DNA of 64,000 nt from QAMX01 sp964515055 (GTDB lineage Bacteria; Bacillota; Clostridia; Oscillospirales; QAMX01). Shown here piece by piece: positions 24,882-33,597 of the stretch. A program made the translations under genes and the position numbers. How positions within the stretch are numbered: the first letter of the stretch is position 1; the number at the start of each line of letters is the position of its first letter. The notes under the pieces are model-generated. The model had not been told where the DNA came from. It saw nothing but the letters and a program-made list of their open reading frames with translations, and did not search any database. The stretch is from positions 109,543-173,542 of the forward strand of contig CAZEUG010000002.1 in NCBI GenBank assembly GCA_964515055.1, read 5' to 3'.

Positions 24882-25862
24882 ATGGACATTCTGATCGGCT
24901 TTATTCAACGCGCCATCCTTCAGGGAACGCCGCTGCTCTTCGGCGCAACCGGTGAAATTTTGACGGAGAAATCCGGCAACCTGAATCTCGGCATTCCCGG
25001 CATCATGTACATCGGTGCCATTTCCGGCGTCATCGGCGGCTTCTTCTATCAGACGTCTGTTGCCGTGATCAACCCGCTGCTGGCGATTCTGATTCCCCTG
25101 CTCTGCTGTCTGGCCGGGTCGCTGCTGGTTTCCCTGCTGTACTGCTTCCTGACCGTTACGCTGCGCGTCAACCAGAACGTGACCGGTCTCGCCATCACCA
25201 CGTTCGGCGTCGGTGTCGGCAACTTTTTCGGCGGCTCGCTCATCAAGGTCGTCAAGAGCGACGTGCCGTATCTGGCGCTCGTCAAAATCGCCAAGGTCTA
25301 CAAGACCACCTTCCCCTTCGCCGAAAACATGGGGGCCATTGGCAAGCTGTTCTTTTCCTATGGCTTCCTCGTCTACCTCGCCGTCATTCTGGCTGTCGCC
25401 GTCGGCATCCTCCTGAAGCGGACGCGTGTCGGCCTGAACCTCCGCGCCGTCGGTGAGAACCCCGCAACGGCAGACGCCGCCGGCATCAACGTCACGCGCT
25501 ACAAGTACATGGCCACCTGCATTGGCGGCATGATCGCCGGGCTGGGCGGACTCTTCTTTATCATGGACTACACCAACGGCATCTGGTCCAACAACGGCTT
25601 CGGCGACCGCGGCTGGCTCGCCATCGCCATCGTCATCTTTGCGACCTGGAAGCCCTGTGTGGCCATCTTCGGCTCCTACCTTTTCGGCGCACTGTACATT
25701 CTCTACAACTACATCAACGTCCCCATGCAGCTGCTTCCGCTCTTCCAGATGCTGCCGTACGTCGTGACCATCCTCGTTCTGGTGGCGGTCAGCATTCGCA
25801 AGAAACGCGAAAATCAGCCGCCCGCGAGCCTCGGCCTTTCCTATTTCCGGGAAGATCGATAG
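24882..25862 (+). CDS. nupQ: Nucleoside ABC importer permease 2 (NupQ type)
   Basis: 326 residues. ATG 24882 (MDILIGFIQRAILQGTPLLF) is 2 bp after the stop of the previous gene. About 8-9 transmembrane helices. Typical motifs: ATGEILTEKSGNLNLGIPGI near residue 25 and the loop GLNLRAVGENPATADAAGINV.RYK near 185-210. Last gene of the riboswitch-headed operon, and ends at a strong bidirectional terminator. Confidence 0.94.
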   Translation: MDILIGFIQRAILQGTPLLFGATGEILTEKSGNLNLGIPGIMYIGAISGVIGGFFYQTSVAVINPLLAILIPLLCCLAGSLLVSLLYCFLTVTLRVNQNVTGLAITTFGVGVGNFFGGSLIKVVKSDVPYLALVKIAKVYKTTFPFAENMGAIGKLFFSYGFLVYLAVILAVAVGILLKRTRVGLNLRAVGENPATADAAGINVTRYKYMATCIGGMIAGLGGLFFIMDYTNGIWSNNGFGDRGWLAIAIVIFATWKPCVAIFGSYLFGALYILYNYINVPMQLLPLFQMLPYVVTILVLVAVSIRKKRENQPPASLGLSYFREDR

Positions 25863-25875
25863 TCCCCAAAACGCC

Positions 25876-25921
25876 AATCAGGCGATATCTCTTGTTCAGG
25901 AGATATCGCCTGATTTTTTTA
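25876..25921. terminator. Bidirectional terminator, nucleoside importer / beta-mannosidase
   Basis: AATCAGGCGATATCTC ... GAGATATCGCCTGATT, a 16-bp perfect stem followed by a T tract on the plus strand. It separates the convergent operons. Confidence 0.9.
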
Positions 25922-25922
25922 T

Positions 25923-28292
25923 TTAGATCACGCGGAAGCCGCAGCGCCGCATGGCGTCCCGATATTTCGCAAGGTTGAGGTTTTTCAGCCCGGTCATGTA
26001 GTGGTTCTGCCCGGTTGTGCCGTCGGCCAGCGTCCATTCGATCCGATAGAAGCGCTGTTCGTCCGGCTGCACCGACAGCTTCCAGAGGATTCGACTCTCG
26101 TCAGCAACGGCCAGACCGGAGGCGGCGCAGAGCGTTTCGTCCGTCCATGCATCGCTGACGCGGTAGCGGAGCATCGTGTCGGCCGCCGTGTCGTTCACAA
26201 CGTGCAGCGCGAGGTAGCCGTCTGCGTCCGGCTCGTCAAACATCAGGCAGATCGGCTGCTGCGACCGTTTGATGTAGTCATACGCCAGCTTTCTGTCGCC
26301 GTAATAATCGACGACGGCATCTGAAATCTGCGGCCAGCCGTCGATCAGGTTCCACCAGATAATCCCCGTCCGGCGCCACTTGCTGATTCGGAAGCGCTCG
26401 ATGAAGTATTTCTTGGCTTCCGCCTGAGAAATCTGACTGGCGGCTGCAAAATCCTCCAGCGTGTCCGGCTCGTAACCAAACAGGGCGCGCACCTGCTGCG
26501 CCATCAGGCCGATTCGGTAGGCATACTCGCCGTTTGGGTTGAGTTCCATCATTGCGGAGTGAACCAGCCAGTCCGGGCGGACGCGCCGTTCGCCATCGAC
26601 CTCGTCATACCACGGCCACAGCTGCTCCGGTGAAATGTACCGCTTCAGCGACTCGACCGATGGGCAGCCGTGATAGCCCGTTTCACTGGCAAAATGCGCC
26701 ACGGTGTTGCGGTAGTAGTGCCCTTTGAATTCGTCTCGCGGCCCCCAGAGGTGGTCTTCCGGTGTGGGGCGGCCGGAGCGGTAGGCCTCCTCATCGATAT
26801 ACGGGGAGCTCGGCAGATACGGGCGCGTGAAGTCCTGCGCCTGCAGCACCTGCGGAAGCACTTCCCTTGTGATACGGTTTTTGTTGGGATCCAGATGCGT
26901 CCCATGCCAGCCGTATGCGGAGTCGCATTCGTTGTCACCCGCCCAGAGGATGAGCGCCGGGTGGTTGCGGTACTTCCGAACGATGGACGTCGCCTCCTCG
27001 CGGATGGCGTTCAGGAACCATTCGCCCTGCGGATATACGGCACAGCCCATGGCAAAGTCCTGCCAGACCATGATGCCGTGTTCATCGCAGTAGTCAAAGA
27101 ACTGCTCATGCTCATAGACATTGCCGCCCCAGCAGCGGACGATGTTGCAGTTCAGGTCGGAGAGCATGGGCAAAACGTCCGGCAGACGGTTGAGATCGTT
27201 CGAGTGGAACGCATCGAGCGGCACCCAGTTCGTCCCCATCGCAAAGATGCGGCGGCCGTTGATTCGGATGCAGAATTCGCCGGAGCCCTCCGCGTCCGTC
27301 GTGCTGGTGCGGTCGAGCTGAACCGTCCGCACACCGGTGCGAAGGCTACACCGGTCGAGAACCGTCTCACCGCAGCGCAGTGTCGCCGTGACATCGTACA
27401 GGTTCGGCTCCCCAACGGTACCCGGCCACCAGAAATAGCAGTTGTCAATCTCCGCGTTCATTCGCCCGGAGGTGAACCAGACGCGCTTCGAAACATCAAA
27501 CCGGCTGTCCCTGCAGTGGCCTTCCACCTCAAGCACGTAATCCGACAGCAGATCATCATCGGTCTTCAGGCTGAACCAGATGCCCAGCCGTCCGCGCTTC
27601 CGCTCCGTATTGATGCCGCACGGAAAGAGGAACAGGTCATCAATGCGCGCCTTCGGTTTTTTCAGAAGAGCGACGCTGCGCCAGATGCCGCCGGAGACGA
27701 ACCGCGGCATGATATCCCAGCCGTACATGGAGGCCGCCTTTCGCAGGTAGAGCGAATCATAATTATATGGAAGAGCTGAGTCCATCGGGGAGGGTTCGGC
27801 CTTGCGCGCCTCCAGCACCGCCGGGCGAATGTGAACCAGCAGTTCATTTTCCCCATCCCGCAGGCCGTCTGCCGGGATTTCATGTGCAAGGAACATATTG
27901 GCGACTGATGCCAGCTTTTTCCCGTTCAGCCAGATCTCCGCAACGGTATCGATGCCCTCAAAGGACAGCACCGTTTCCTGATGGCTGCTGCCCGGTGCGG
28001 CCTGAAACCGCCGCCAGTAGAACAGGTGCAGGCTTTCCAGCTTTTGCAGCGCAATCGGGTTGGTTCCGTGGTACGGATCCTCAATGAGCCCGGCGCGGAA
28101 CAGATCAAGCTCCAGATTGCCCGGCACCGTTGCCGCGATGGTCGGATAGCCCGCCGCCGTCAGCGCCGCAACGGTGCCGCAGTCCGCGTTACCGTCTTCG
28201 AGAAGGCGGTGATTTTCAATATAGGTGAGGTGCCAGTCTGCGCCGTCCAGCGAACAGCGCTCCCAGCCGAATTGACCCCATTCTCTCGTCAT
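25923..28292 (-). CDS. Beta-mannosidase, GH2 family
   Basis: 789 residues, cytoplasmic. ATG 28292 (MTREWGQFGWERCSLDGADW) has AGAAGGG upstream; an ATG at 28355 lacks a site. Domain order: sugar-binding jelly roll (about 1-190, with LSFEGIDTVAEIWLNGK), Ig-like domain, TIM barrel (about 300-600) and C-terminal beta domain. The acid/base Glu lies in LILWAGDNECD (about residue 450) and the nucleophile Glu in HFASETGYHG (about 540). FRWGGNVYEH-type text (IVRCWGGNVYEHEQFFDYCD) is typical of GH2 mannosidases, which remove terminal beta-mannose from mannans or N-glycans. No sugar transporter is adjacent except the orphan binding protein at 28432. Confidence 0.88.
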   Translation of the reverse strand: MTREWGQFGWERCSLDGADWHLTYIENHRLLEDGNADCGTVAALTAAGYPTIAATVPGNLELDLFRAGLIEDPYHGTNPIALQKLESLHLFYWRRFQAAPGSSHQETVLSFEGIDTVAEIWLNGKKLASVANMFLAHEIPADGLRDGENELLVHIRPAVLEARKAEPSPMDSALPYNYDSLYLRKAASMYGWDIMPRFVSGGIWRSVALLKKPKARIDDLFLFPCGINTERKRGRLGIWFSLKTDDDLLSDYVLEVEGHCRDSRFDVSKRVWFTSGRMNAEIDNCYFWWPGTVGEPNLYDVTATLRCGETVLDRCSLRTGVRTVQLDRTSTTDAEGSGEFCIRINGRRIFAMGTNWVPLDAFHSNDLNRLPDVLPMLSDLNCNIVRCWGGNVYEHEQFFDYCDEHGIMVWQDFAMGCAVYPQGEWFLNAIREEATSIVRKYRNHPALILWAGDNECDSAYGWHGTHLDPNKNRITREVLPQVLQAQDFTRPYLPSSPYIDEEAYRSGRPTPEDHLWGPRDEFKGHYYRNTVAHFASETGYHGCPSVESLKRYISPEQLWPWYDEVDGERRVRPDWLVHSAMMELNPNGEYAYRIGLMAQQVRALFGYEPDTLEDFAAASQISQAEAKKYFIERFRISKWRRTGIIWWNLIDGWPQISDAVVDYYGDRKLAYDYIKRSQQPICLMFDEPDADGYLALHVVNDTAADTMLRYRVSDAWTDETLCAASGLAVADESRILWKLSVQPDEQRFYRIEWTLADGTTGQNHYMTGLKNLNLAKYRDAMRRCGFRVI

Positions 28293-28390
28293 GGATCGTC
28301 CCTTCTTTCGCCTTGTTTTTGGAGATATCATAGCATATCCGCCGGGAAATTGCAAGCGTTTTCTCCCGGCACCTCCGTCCGCGCCGCAAA

Positions 28391-28423
28391 AAAAGCCACA
28401 GGGGAATCCCCTGTGGCTTTTTC
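28391..28423. terminator. Bidirectional terminator after sugar-binding protein gene
   Basis: AAAAGCCACAGGGG-AAT-CCCCTGTGGCTTTTT. It terminates the minus-strand gene 28432-29874 upstream of the beta-mannosidase start; no other gene lies in 28293-28431. Confidence 0.88.
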
Positions 28424-28431
28424 GTATGCTA

Positions 28432-29874
28432 TCAGTTCTGATCGAAGAAATCGTTCAGTGCTGCGTTCAGCGGTGCCTTCCAGGCTTCAATCGCCTGCTG
28501 CGGCGTATATCCGCCGTAGGAAACGTCGCTGATGATGCCGCGGCCGTCATCGTTTTCATCGACGATGGCCCAGACGTCGTCGCACATTTTCGCCATGTTG
28601 ACGGCGAAGTTCGGCAGGATGTATTCGACCATCATGGCTCTGTCCTCCTCGGTGCGGCAGCGGCCGTCATCGAGGACTTCCAGGTACGACTCTTCGTCGT
28701 TCACGATCAGCGCCCATTCGTTCATGATCGAGACGGCTTTGTCGAGGTTTTTGTGTGCGGACTGAATGACGAAGGCATCCAGGTCATTTGTCATGGAGTA
28801 GTACTGCGTGGCATCCGGACCCATCGGCATCGGGATGATGCCGTAATCGTGGTTCGAATTGAAGATGGTTTCGCCGACGCCGTTGATGTGACCCATCGTA
28901 CACCAGCTGAATGCAACGGTGCCGTTGGCAAAGGCTTCGCGGCAGGCGCCGGAGCCGGCATCCAGACGGGTGCCATCGCCGTAGTTCATATCATACAGGA
29001 ACTGCAGCGCACGGATACCGGCGTCGGAGTCGATCGTCATCTGCCATTTGCCGTCCACCTCGCCGATGAACTGGACGCCGTTGGAGATGGCTTCGTTGCC
29101 CCATGCGGTTGCGCCTGTTCCCCAGTAATCCGGGATACCGTCTGCATCGCTGTCGATGGTGGCCTTGCGGGCGATTTCACGGTAGACGTCCCAGTTCCAT
29201 TCATTGTTGCGAACCAGGCTGTACATATCCGGATAACCGGCGGCTGCACACAGCTCCTTGTTGAAGGTGATGAAGTAGCCGGACGGCATTCTCACATATT
29301 TGCTGGCCACGCGCAGACCCCAGGTATGGCCAAACAGCTCTGTCCAGTTAATAGCCGGCTGGTACCAGCGGGACGGATCAGTCGAGTCGAGGCCGACACT
29401 GACCAGGCGGTCATCGTCCAGCGGCAGCAGCGCATTCTGCTTGGCGGCCGGCCAGAATTCCTTGTGGCGCATCCAGAGCAGATCGGCCAGAACGTCACCG
29501 CTCAGAGCGGCGGTTGTCACGGTTTCCAGCTTGTCGCCGGAGAACTCGCGCTTTTCAATGGTGATGTTCAGACGGTCTTCCAGCTCGGCCAGCTTGTCAG
29601 CCAGCTCCTCGGCCAGCGCATTGGCGTAAGTGCCGTCTTCGTTCATTTTCGGGAACACGTCGTCCGTTCCCATGATGGAAAAGGTGTAGCCGGAAACATC
29701 GACGGCAGGCGTCGAGGTCTCAGACTCACCCGGTGTGGTGGCACCCGGTGTCGTGTCAGCGTTGGAGGTCGGCTGGGTGTTCTTCGGCTCCCCATTGTTG
29801 GAGCAGGCCGCAAACAGAGCCATCGCCATGCTGATCACAAGCAGCAGCGCCAGGATTCTTGCGTGCTTTTTCAT
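28432..29874 (-). CDS. Extracellular solute-binding lipoprotein (family 1, sugar type)
   Basis: 480 residues. The signal peptide ends in the lipobox MALFAACSNN (Cys24), followed by a Thr/Pro-rich linker to about residue 58. The mature part is a large solute-binding fold (MalE/UgpB class): LSGDVLADLLWMRHKEFW, FNKELCAAAGYPDMY, GVQFIGEVDGKW and FANGTVAFSWCTMG. Such proteins deliver oligosaccharides to CUT1 ABC permeases, but no permease is encoded nearby, so it either uses a distant transporter or acts as a sensor. The beta-mannosidase gene downstream on the same strand suggests a mannan-type substrate (inference only). Confidence 0.88.
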   Translation of the reverse strand: MKKHARILALLLVISMAMALFAACSNNGEPKNTQPTSNADTTPGATTPGESETSTPAVDVSGYTFSIMGTDDVFPKMNEDGTYANALAEELADKLAELEDRLNITIEKREFSGDKLETVTTAALSGDVLADLLWMRHKEFWPAAKQNALLPLDDDRLVSVGLDSTDPSRWYQPAINWTELFGHTWGLRVASKYVRMPSGYFITFNKELCAAAGYPDMYSLVRNNEWNWDVYREIARKATIDSDADGIPDYWGTGATAWGNEAISNGVQFIGEVDGKWQMTIDSDAGIRALQFLYDMNYGDGTRLDAGSGACREAFANGTVAFSWCTMGHINGVGETIFNSNHDYGIIPMPMGPDATQYYSMTNDLDAFVIQSAHKNLDKAVSIMNEWALIVNDEESYLEVLDDGRCRTEEDRAMMVEYILPNFAVNMAKMCDDVWAIVDENDDGRGIISDVSYGGYTPQQAIEAWKAPLNAALNDFFDQN

Positions 29875-29936
29875 ACGTTTCCTCCTCAGGTACTCTTGTC
29901 GGGGGATCTACTCCATTTTTACGAAAAGATTTGTTA

Positions 29937-29945
29937 CCCCCCCCC
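29937..29945 (-). repeat. G9 homopolymer in the 5' untranslated region
   Basis: Nine consecutive C on the plus strand (G on the transcript), located 12-20 bp downstream of the likely transcription start and about 60 bp before the start codon of the binding-protein gene. Such tracts can slip during replication or transcription. Confidence 0.8.
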
Positions 29946-29964
29946 GCAACAAATCAGCAATTAT

Positions 29965-29993
29965 ATTATAATGGGCAGCTATTGCTTTGTCAA
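29965..29993 (-). promoter_or_regulatory. Consensus promoter of the sugar-binding lipoprotein gene
   Basis: Minus strand TTGACA, 17 bp, TATAAT, a perfect sigma-A match. The transcript begins near 29957 and carries the G9 tract at its 5' end. Confidence 0.9.
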
Positions 29994-30062
29994 GCATCGT
30001 TGCGGCCTTTTCGCGAAAATTTACAATTGCATCCGCTTTTCCATTCACCTTTTCCGCAATTT

Positions 30063-30863
30063 TCAATTGATATCCACACGCGGAACCTGTGTTCCCGCAT
30101 GATTGATCGTATAGTTTTCGCGGTAGATCAGCTCGGAGACCGGCACAATCCGGTAGCCCTCCGCCTGGAGCGCCTGGAGAATACCCGGCAGCGCCTCCGG
30201 TGTATGCCTGCCGCCGTTGTGAAAGAGGATAATGGAGCCCGGCCGGACGTTGGGGAGGATGCGCGCACGCATCTGTTCCGGCGTGAGATCCTTCCAGTCG
30301 AGCGAGTCGATGTTCCATTGAATGGTATAGAGGCCGCAGTCCCGCGCCGTTCCGACGACCGCGTTGTCATAGTCGCCGTAGGGCGCTCGGAACAGAATCG
30401 GCCGGACACCGGTCAGCGCTTCGATTTTGTCGCTGCACCCGTTCAGCTCCGCCGTCATCTGCGAACGCGACAGCTTCGTCATGTAGGGGTGGGTATTCGA
30501 GTGGTTCATCACCTCATGTCCCGCCGCGTGGAGTGCCTTCACCTGCTCCGGGTATTTGTCGACCCAGGAACCGACGACGAAAAAGGTCGTTTTGACGTGG
30601 TATTCGTCCAGAATGTCCATCAGCGGCTGCGTCTGTTCATCGCCCCACGCCGCGTCGAAGCTGATCGCAATCACCTTGTCGTCCCGCTGCACGTCATAGA
30701 TCGGCAGATCCCGCACCCCGGCTGCCGTTGCCGCCTGTCCGGCACGCAGCCCGATGGTCATCGCGCAGACACACAGCAGGCCAACCGCCCCCATGACAGC
30801 CGTTCGATATCGGCGCGTCCCGCAGAACGGGCTTTTCAGGACAGCCAGCCATTTTTTCATCAT
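30063..30863 (-). CDS. PdaB-like polysaccharide deacetylase (CE4/NodB)
   Basis: 266 residues. ATG 30863 has AAAAGGAG upstream; an ATG at 30884 is inside that site. One N-terminal membrane anchor or signal (about residues 20-45), then the NodB domain: VIAISFDAAWGDEQT (about 66), HSNTHP (metal His pair, about 120), FRAPYGDYD (about 158) and IILFHNGG (about 213). The AAWG form of motif 1, where classic deacetylases have DDG, is characteristic of Bacillus PdaB and its clostridial relatives. PdaB is needed for spore cortex integrity, so a sporulation role is likely. No sporulation promoter could be pinned down. Confidence 0.85.
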   Translation of the reverse strand: MMKKWLAVLKSPFCGTRRYRTAVMGAVGLLCVCAMTIGLRAGQAATAAGVRDLPIYDVQRDDKVIAISFDAAWGDEQTQPLMDILDEYHVKTTFFVVGSWVDKYPEQVKALHAAGHEVMNHSNTHPYMTKLSRSQMTAELNGCSDKIEALTGVRPILFRAPYGDYDNAVVGTARDCGLYTIQWNIDSLDWKDLTPEQMRARILPNVRPGSIILFHNGGRHTPEALPGILQALQAEGYRIVPVSELIYRENYTINHAGTQVPRVDIN

Positions 30864-30929
30864 TGTTCGTCCGCTCCTTTTCATGCTGAAATGTCTGTAT
30901 ATGATATGTGCATCCGGCGCGGATATGTC

Positions 30930-30958
30930 TTGACAGGTACAGAAAAACGTGCTATCAT
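30930..30958 (+). promoter_or_regulatory. Promoter of the SGNH esterase operon
   Basis: TTGACA (30930-30935), 17-bp spacer, TATCAT (30953-30958), 34 bp before the start codon. Confidence 0.82.
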
Positions 30959-30992
30959 GATGGCAACAGTTCTGTGGAACGGAGGTCTTTTT

Positions 30993-32117
30993 ATGTCTGC
31001 TGGAAATGAATCGAGCCGCCCGGTGTCTGTCGGAGAGATTGACCCGAATCTGCGTGTGGAAACATCGCTCAACCTGCCGGAAACGGACTGGCGTGACGTC
31101 AGAGCCGGCGTCTTTCAGATCTACGGGCTCTGTCCGCCCATAGCGGGGGACGTTTTTCGCCGCATTCCGGAATCGGTCGCATCAGCCACCAGCGCCGGTG
31201 TTACCGCGATGCACACCTGCACGGCGGGCGGGCGCATCCGGTTGCGAACCGATTCGCCTTTTATCGCCCTGAAGGTCGGTATGCCGAATCCGGGGCTGTT
31301 TTCCCATATGACCGTCATGGGCACTGCCGGCTTTGACCTGTATCAGGTTGATGGCACTTCTGCCCGCTTTTCGGCGGTGTTCATGCCGCCGATCGAGATT
31401 CACGGTGGCTACGAAAGCATGGTCACGCTCCCGGGTGGACGCGTGATGCGCGACCTGCTGGTGCATATGCCGCTCTACAGCGGTGTCAGCGAGCTGTACA
31501 TTGGGCTGGAGGCCGGTTCGAAGCTGCTGCCGGGCAGCCGGTATGCGGAGCGTGAGCCGATTGTCTTCTACGGCTCATCGATCACGCAGGGTGGGTGTGC
31601 CGCCCGTCCCGGCTCGGCGTACACCAATCTGATTTCCCGCGTTTTGAACACGGATCACATCAACCTCGGCTTTTCCGGCTCCGCCCGCGGCGAACCGGCA
31701 ATTGTCCGCCACATGGCATCTCTGTCCATGTCCGCCTTCGTCTGCGATTATGACCACAATGCCCCGACGCCGGAGCATCTGGAGCAGACGCTCTGGCCGC
31801 TCTATACTGCCATTCGTGCGGCTCACCCGGACATCCCCTATCTGTTTGTCTCCAAGCCGGACTTTCATCGCGATCCGGCGCTCAATACCAGGTGCCGGGC
31901 GGTGGTGCGCGATGCGTTCGAGCGAGCGCAGGCAGCCGGCGATCGGCAGGTTGCCTTTGTAGACGGCGAACGGCTGTTTGACGGGCCGTTTTATTCGGAA
32001 TGCACCGTGGATACCTGCCATCCGACCGACCTCGGGTTCTCCCGCATGGCGGCGGTCATTGGCCGACACTTGGCCGAGCTGCTGCATCTGCCGTTTGATG
32101 ACTCGATGCTTTCCTGA
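30993..32117 (+). CDS. SGNH/GDSL-family hydrolase (acetylesterase-like)
   Basis: 374 residues. ATG 30993 (MSAGNESSRP) follows GGAGG at good spacing. No signal peptide. N-terminal beta-sandwich (about 1-185), then an SGNH domain with the nucleophile in IVFYGSSITQGGCA (Ser near 195), GFSGSARGE (Gly block), DHN in VCDYDHNAPT, and the Asp/His pair in VDTCHPTDLGFSRM (about 340). This two-domain layout is that of carbohydrate acetylesterases such as CE2-like and 'SGNH_N plus lipase_GDSL_3' proteins, which deacetylate plant polysaccharides or cell-wall sugars. It lies 21 bp upstream of a LURP-one protein and shares its promoter. Confidence 0.85.
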   Translation: MSAGNESSRPVSVGEIDPNLRVETSLNLPETDWRDVRAGVFQIYGLCPPIAGDVFRRIPESVASATSAGVTAMHTCTAGGRIRLRTDSPFIALKVGMPNPGLFSHMTVMGTAGFDLYQVDGTSARFSAVFMPPIEIHGGYESMVTLPGGRVMRDLLVHMPLYSGVSELYIGLEAGSKLLPGSRYAEREPIVFYGSSITQGGCAARPGSAYTNLISRVLNTDHINLGFSGSARGEPAIVRHMASLSMSAFVCDYDHNAPTPEHLEQTLWPLYTAIRAAHPDIPYLFVSKPDFHRDPALNTRCRAVVRDAFERAQAAGDRQVAFVDGERLFDGPFYSECTVDTCHPTDLGFSRMAAVIGRHLAELLHLPFDDSMLS

Positions 32118-32138
32118 TGTCGCACAGAGAGGATGCCT

Positions 32139-32609
32139 ATGAAGCTTTTATTTCGTCAACGCTTTTTTTCGTGGTTCGACAGCTACGACATCTGGAACGA
32201 AGCTGGTGAGACGGTGTATACCGTGCGCGGGCAGCTCTCCTGGGGACACTGCCTGAAGATTTTTGATGCGCAGAACCGCGCAATCGGCACGGTTCGGGAG
32301 CGTATTCTGTCCTTTTTGCCGCGATTTGAGCTGTATTTGGGTGAGCAGTATCTCGGCTGCGTACGAAAGGAGCTGTCCTTTTTCCGGCCGCGCTACCGTC
32401 TCGACTGCGCCGACTGGCAGGTGACCGGCGATTTTTTCGAATGGGATTACACGATTCGCCATCCGGGCGGCACACCCGTCGCAACCGTCTCGAAGCAGCT
32501 GTTCCGCTGGACGGATACGTATGCCATCGACGTCGTCAACCCGCAGGACGCGCTCACCGTCCTGATGTTCGTCCTCGCCATGGATGCTGAAAAATGCTCC
32601 CGCAGCTGA
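32139..32609 (+). CDS. LURP-one/Tubby-like (YxjI-type) protein
   Basis: 156 residues. ATG 32139 (MKLLFRQRFFSWFDSYDIWN) has AGAGG six bases upstream; ATG 32133 overlaps that site. The pattern 'F.QR.FSWFDSYDIWNE.G..VYTVRGQLSWGHCLKIFDAQNR.IG...E' and 'WDY.I...G..VA.VSK..F.WTDTY.IDV' is the phospholipid-scramblase/Tubby-like beta-barrel of the LURP-one family (YxjI in Bacillus). The molecular role is unknown. It follows the SGNH gene by 21 bp. Confidence 0.88.
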   Translation: MKLLFRQRFFSWFDSYDIWNEAGETVYTVRGQLSWGHCLKIFDAQNRAIGTVRERILSFLPRFELYLGEQYLGCVRKELSFFRPRYRLDCADWQVTGDFFEWDYTIRHPGGTPVATVSKQLFRWTDTYAIDVVNPQDALTVLMFVLAMDAEKCSRS

Positions 32610-33597
32610 ATACAGGACTGTTTTGCGTGGCTGTCTTTGAGGTTCGAAGAGGGTACTTTGTGCAGGTACCCTACGAGGTTCCCCTGTGCAAGGGGGACGA
32701 GGGATTGCTGTCTTCTGTGGAATTCCATTCACCCGTAGCTACCCACAGCGGGTAAACAACAAAGCTCCCTCTGATGAGGGAGCTGGCGCGAAGCGCCTGA
32801 AGGAGAGAAAGGTTTTTCTGAGTGCTCACTTTTTCCCCGCTGTTGCCCTCTCAGTCACCTTCGGTGACAGCTCCCCCTGAGGGGGAGCCAAGGCGATTGG
32901 GGAAGTAAGTAGTGACAGGCGAAGGTGACGCCACATCGAACAGCAATCCTTCGTCCCTCTTATACAGGGGGGCTCGTGCGCATACTGCTGTGGGCAGTTA
33001 CAGAATTCACCATTCCTACACAGAAAAAGCGGCGGGAGCGAGATCTGCTCCCTGCGCGTTGCCCGACGTCGGCGGCTCCATTCGCATAAGATGGAAAACG
33101 CAGCGTTTCCACATCAGCTTGGCTCTCCCGCTGGGAGAGTTGTCGGCGTTAGCCGACTGAGAGGGTTGANNNNNNNNNNNNNNNNNNNNNNNNNNNNNNN
33201 NNNNNNNNNNNNNNNNNNNNNNNNNNNNNNNNNNNNNNNNNNNNNNNNNNNNNNNNNNNNNNNNNNNNNCAGCTTGGCTCTCCCGCTGGGAGAGTTGTCG
33301 GCGTTAGCCGACTGAGAGGGTTGACCCACAGAAAAACGCCCTCTCAGTCACCTTCGGTGACAGCTCCCCCTGAGGGGGAGCCAAGGCGATTGGGGAAGTA
33401 AGTGGTGACAGGCGAAGGTGACGCCTTAGATTTGTAGCCATTTTCCTCTGCCATGCAAAAAGGAGAGGCGGCAATATGCCGTCTCTCTTTTTTTGATTGA
33501 TTTTGTATTGATTGCTTCTTTTTCGAGCTGGTTTGCTCCGTTTCGGTATCGTTCCGTTCCGACAACTCCGTCCCGTTCTGTTCCATCTGCTCCATTC
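32610..33597. repeat. Intergenic repeat cluster 2 with assembly gap
   Basis: No convincing gene in this stretch. An 88-bp unit (starts GCCCTCTCAGTCACCTTCGG, contains CTCCCCCTGAGGGGGAG) occurs at 32845-32932 and 33338-33425 with one mismatch. A 55-bp unit (CAGCTTGGCTCTCCCGCTGG ...) occurs at 33115-33169 and 33270-33324 on either side of the N run, and related palindromes lie at 32668-32700 and 32760-32812. These match the style of repeat clusters at 15160-15602 and 40484-40980. The hairpin GAGAGGCGGCA...TGCCGTCTCTCTTTTTTT at about 33462-33493 looks like a plus-strand terminator. Confidence 0.75.
33170..33269. other. Assembly gap, 100 N
   Basis: Exactly 100 N between two identical 55-bp ends. 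The size is a placeholder; the true distance is unknown. Confidence 0.99.

Noticed and set aside
33091..33315. Short ORFs running through the N gap
   Set aside because: They consist of repeat sequence plus unknown bases and have no coding support.
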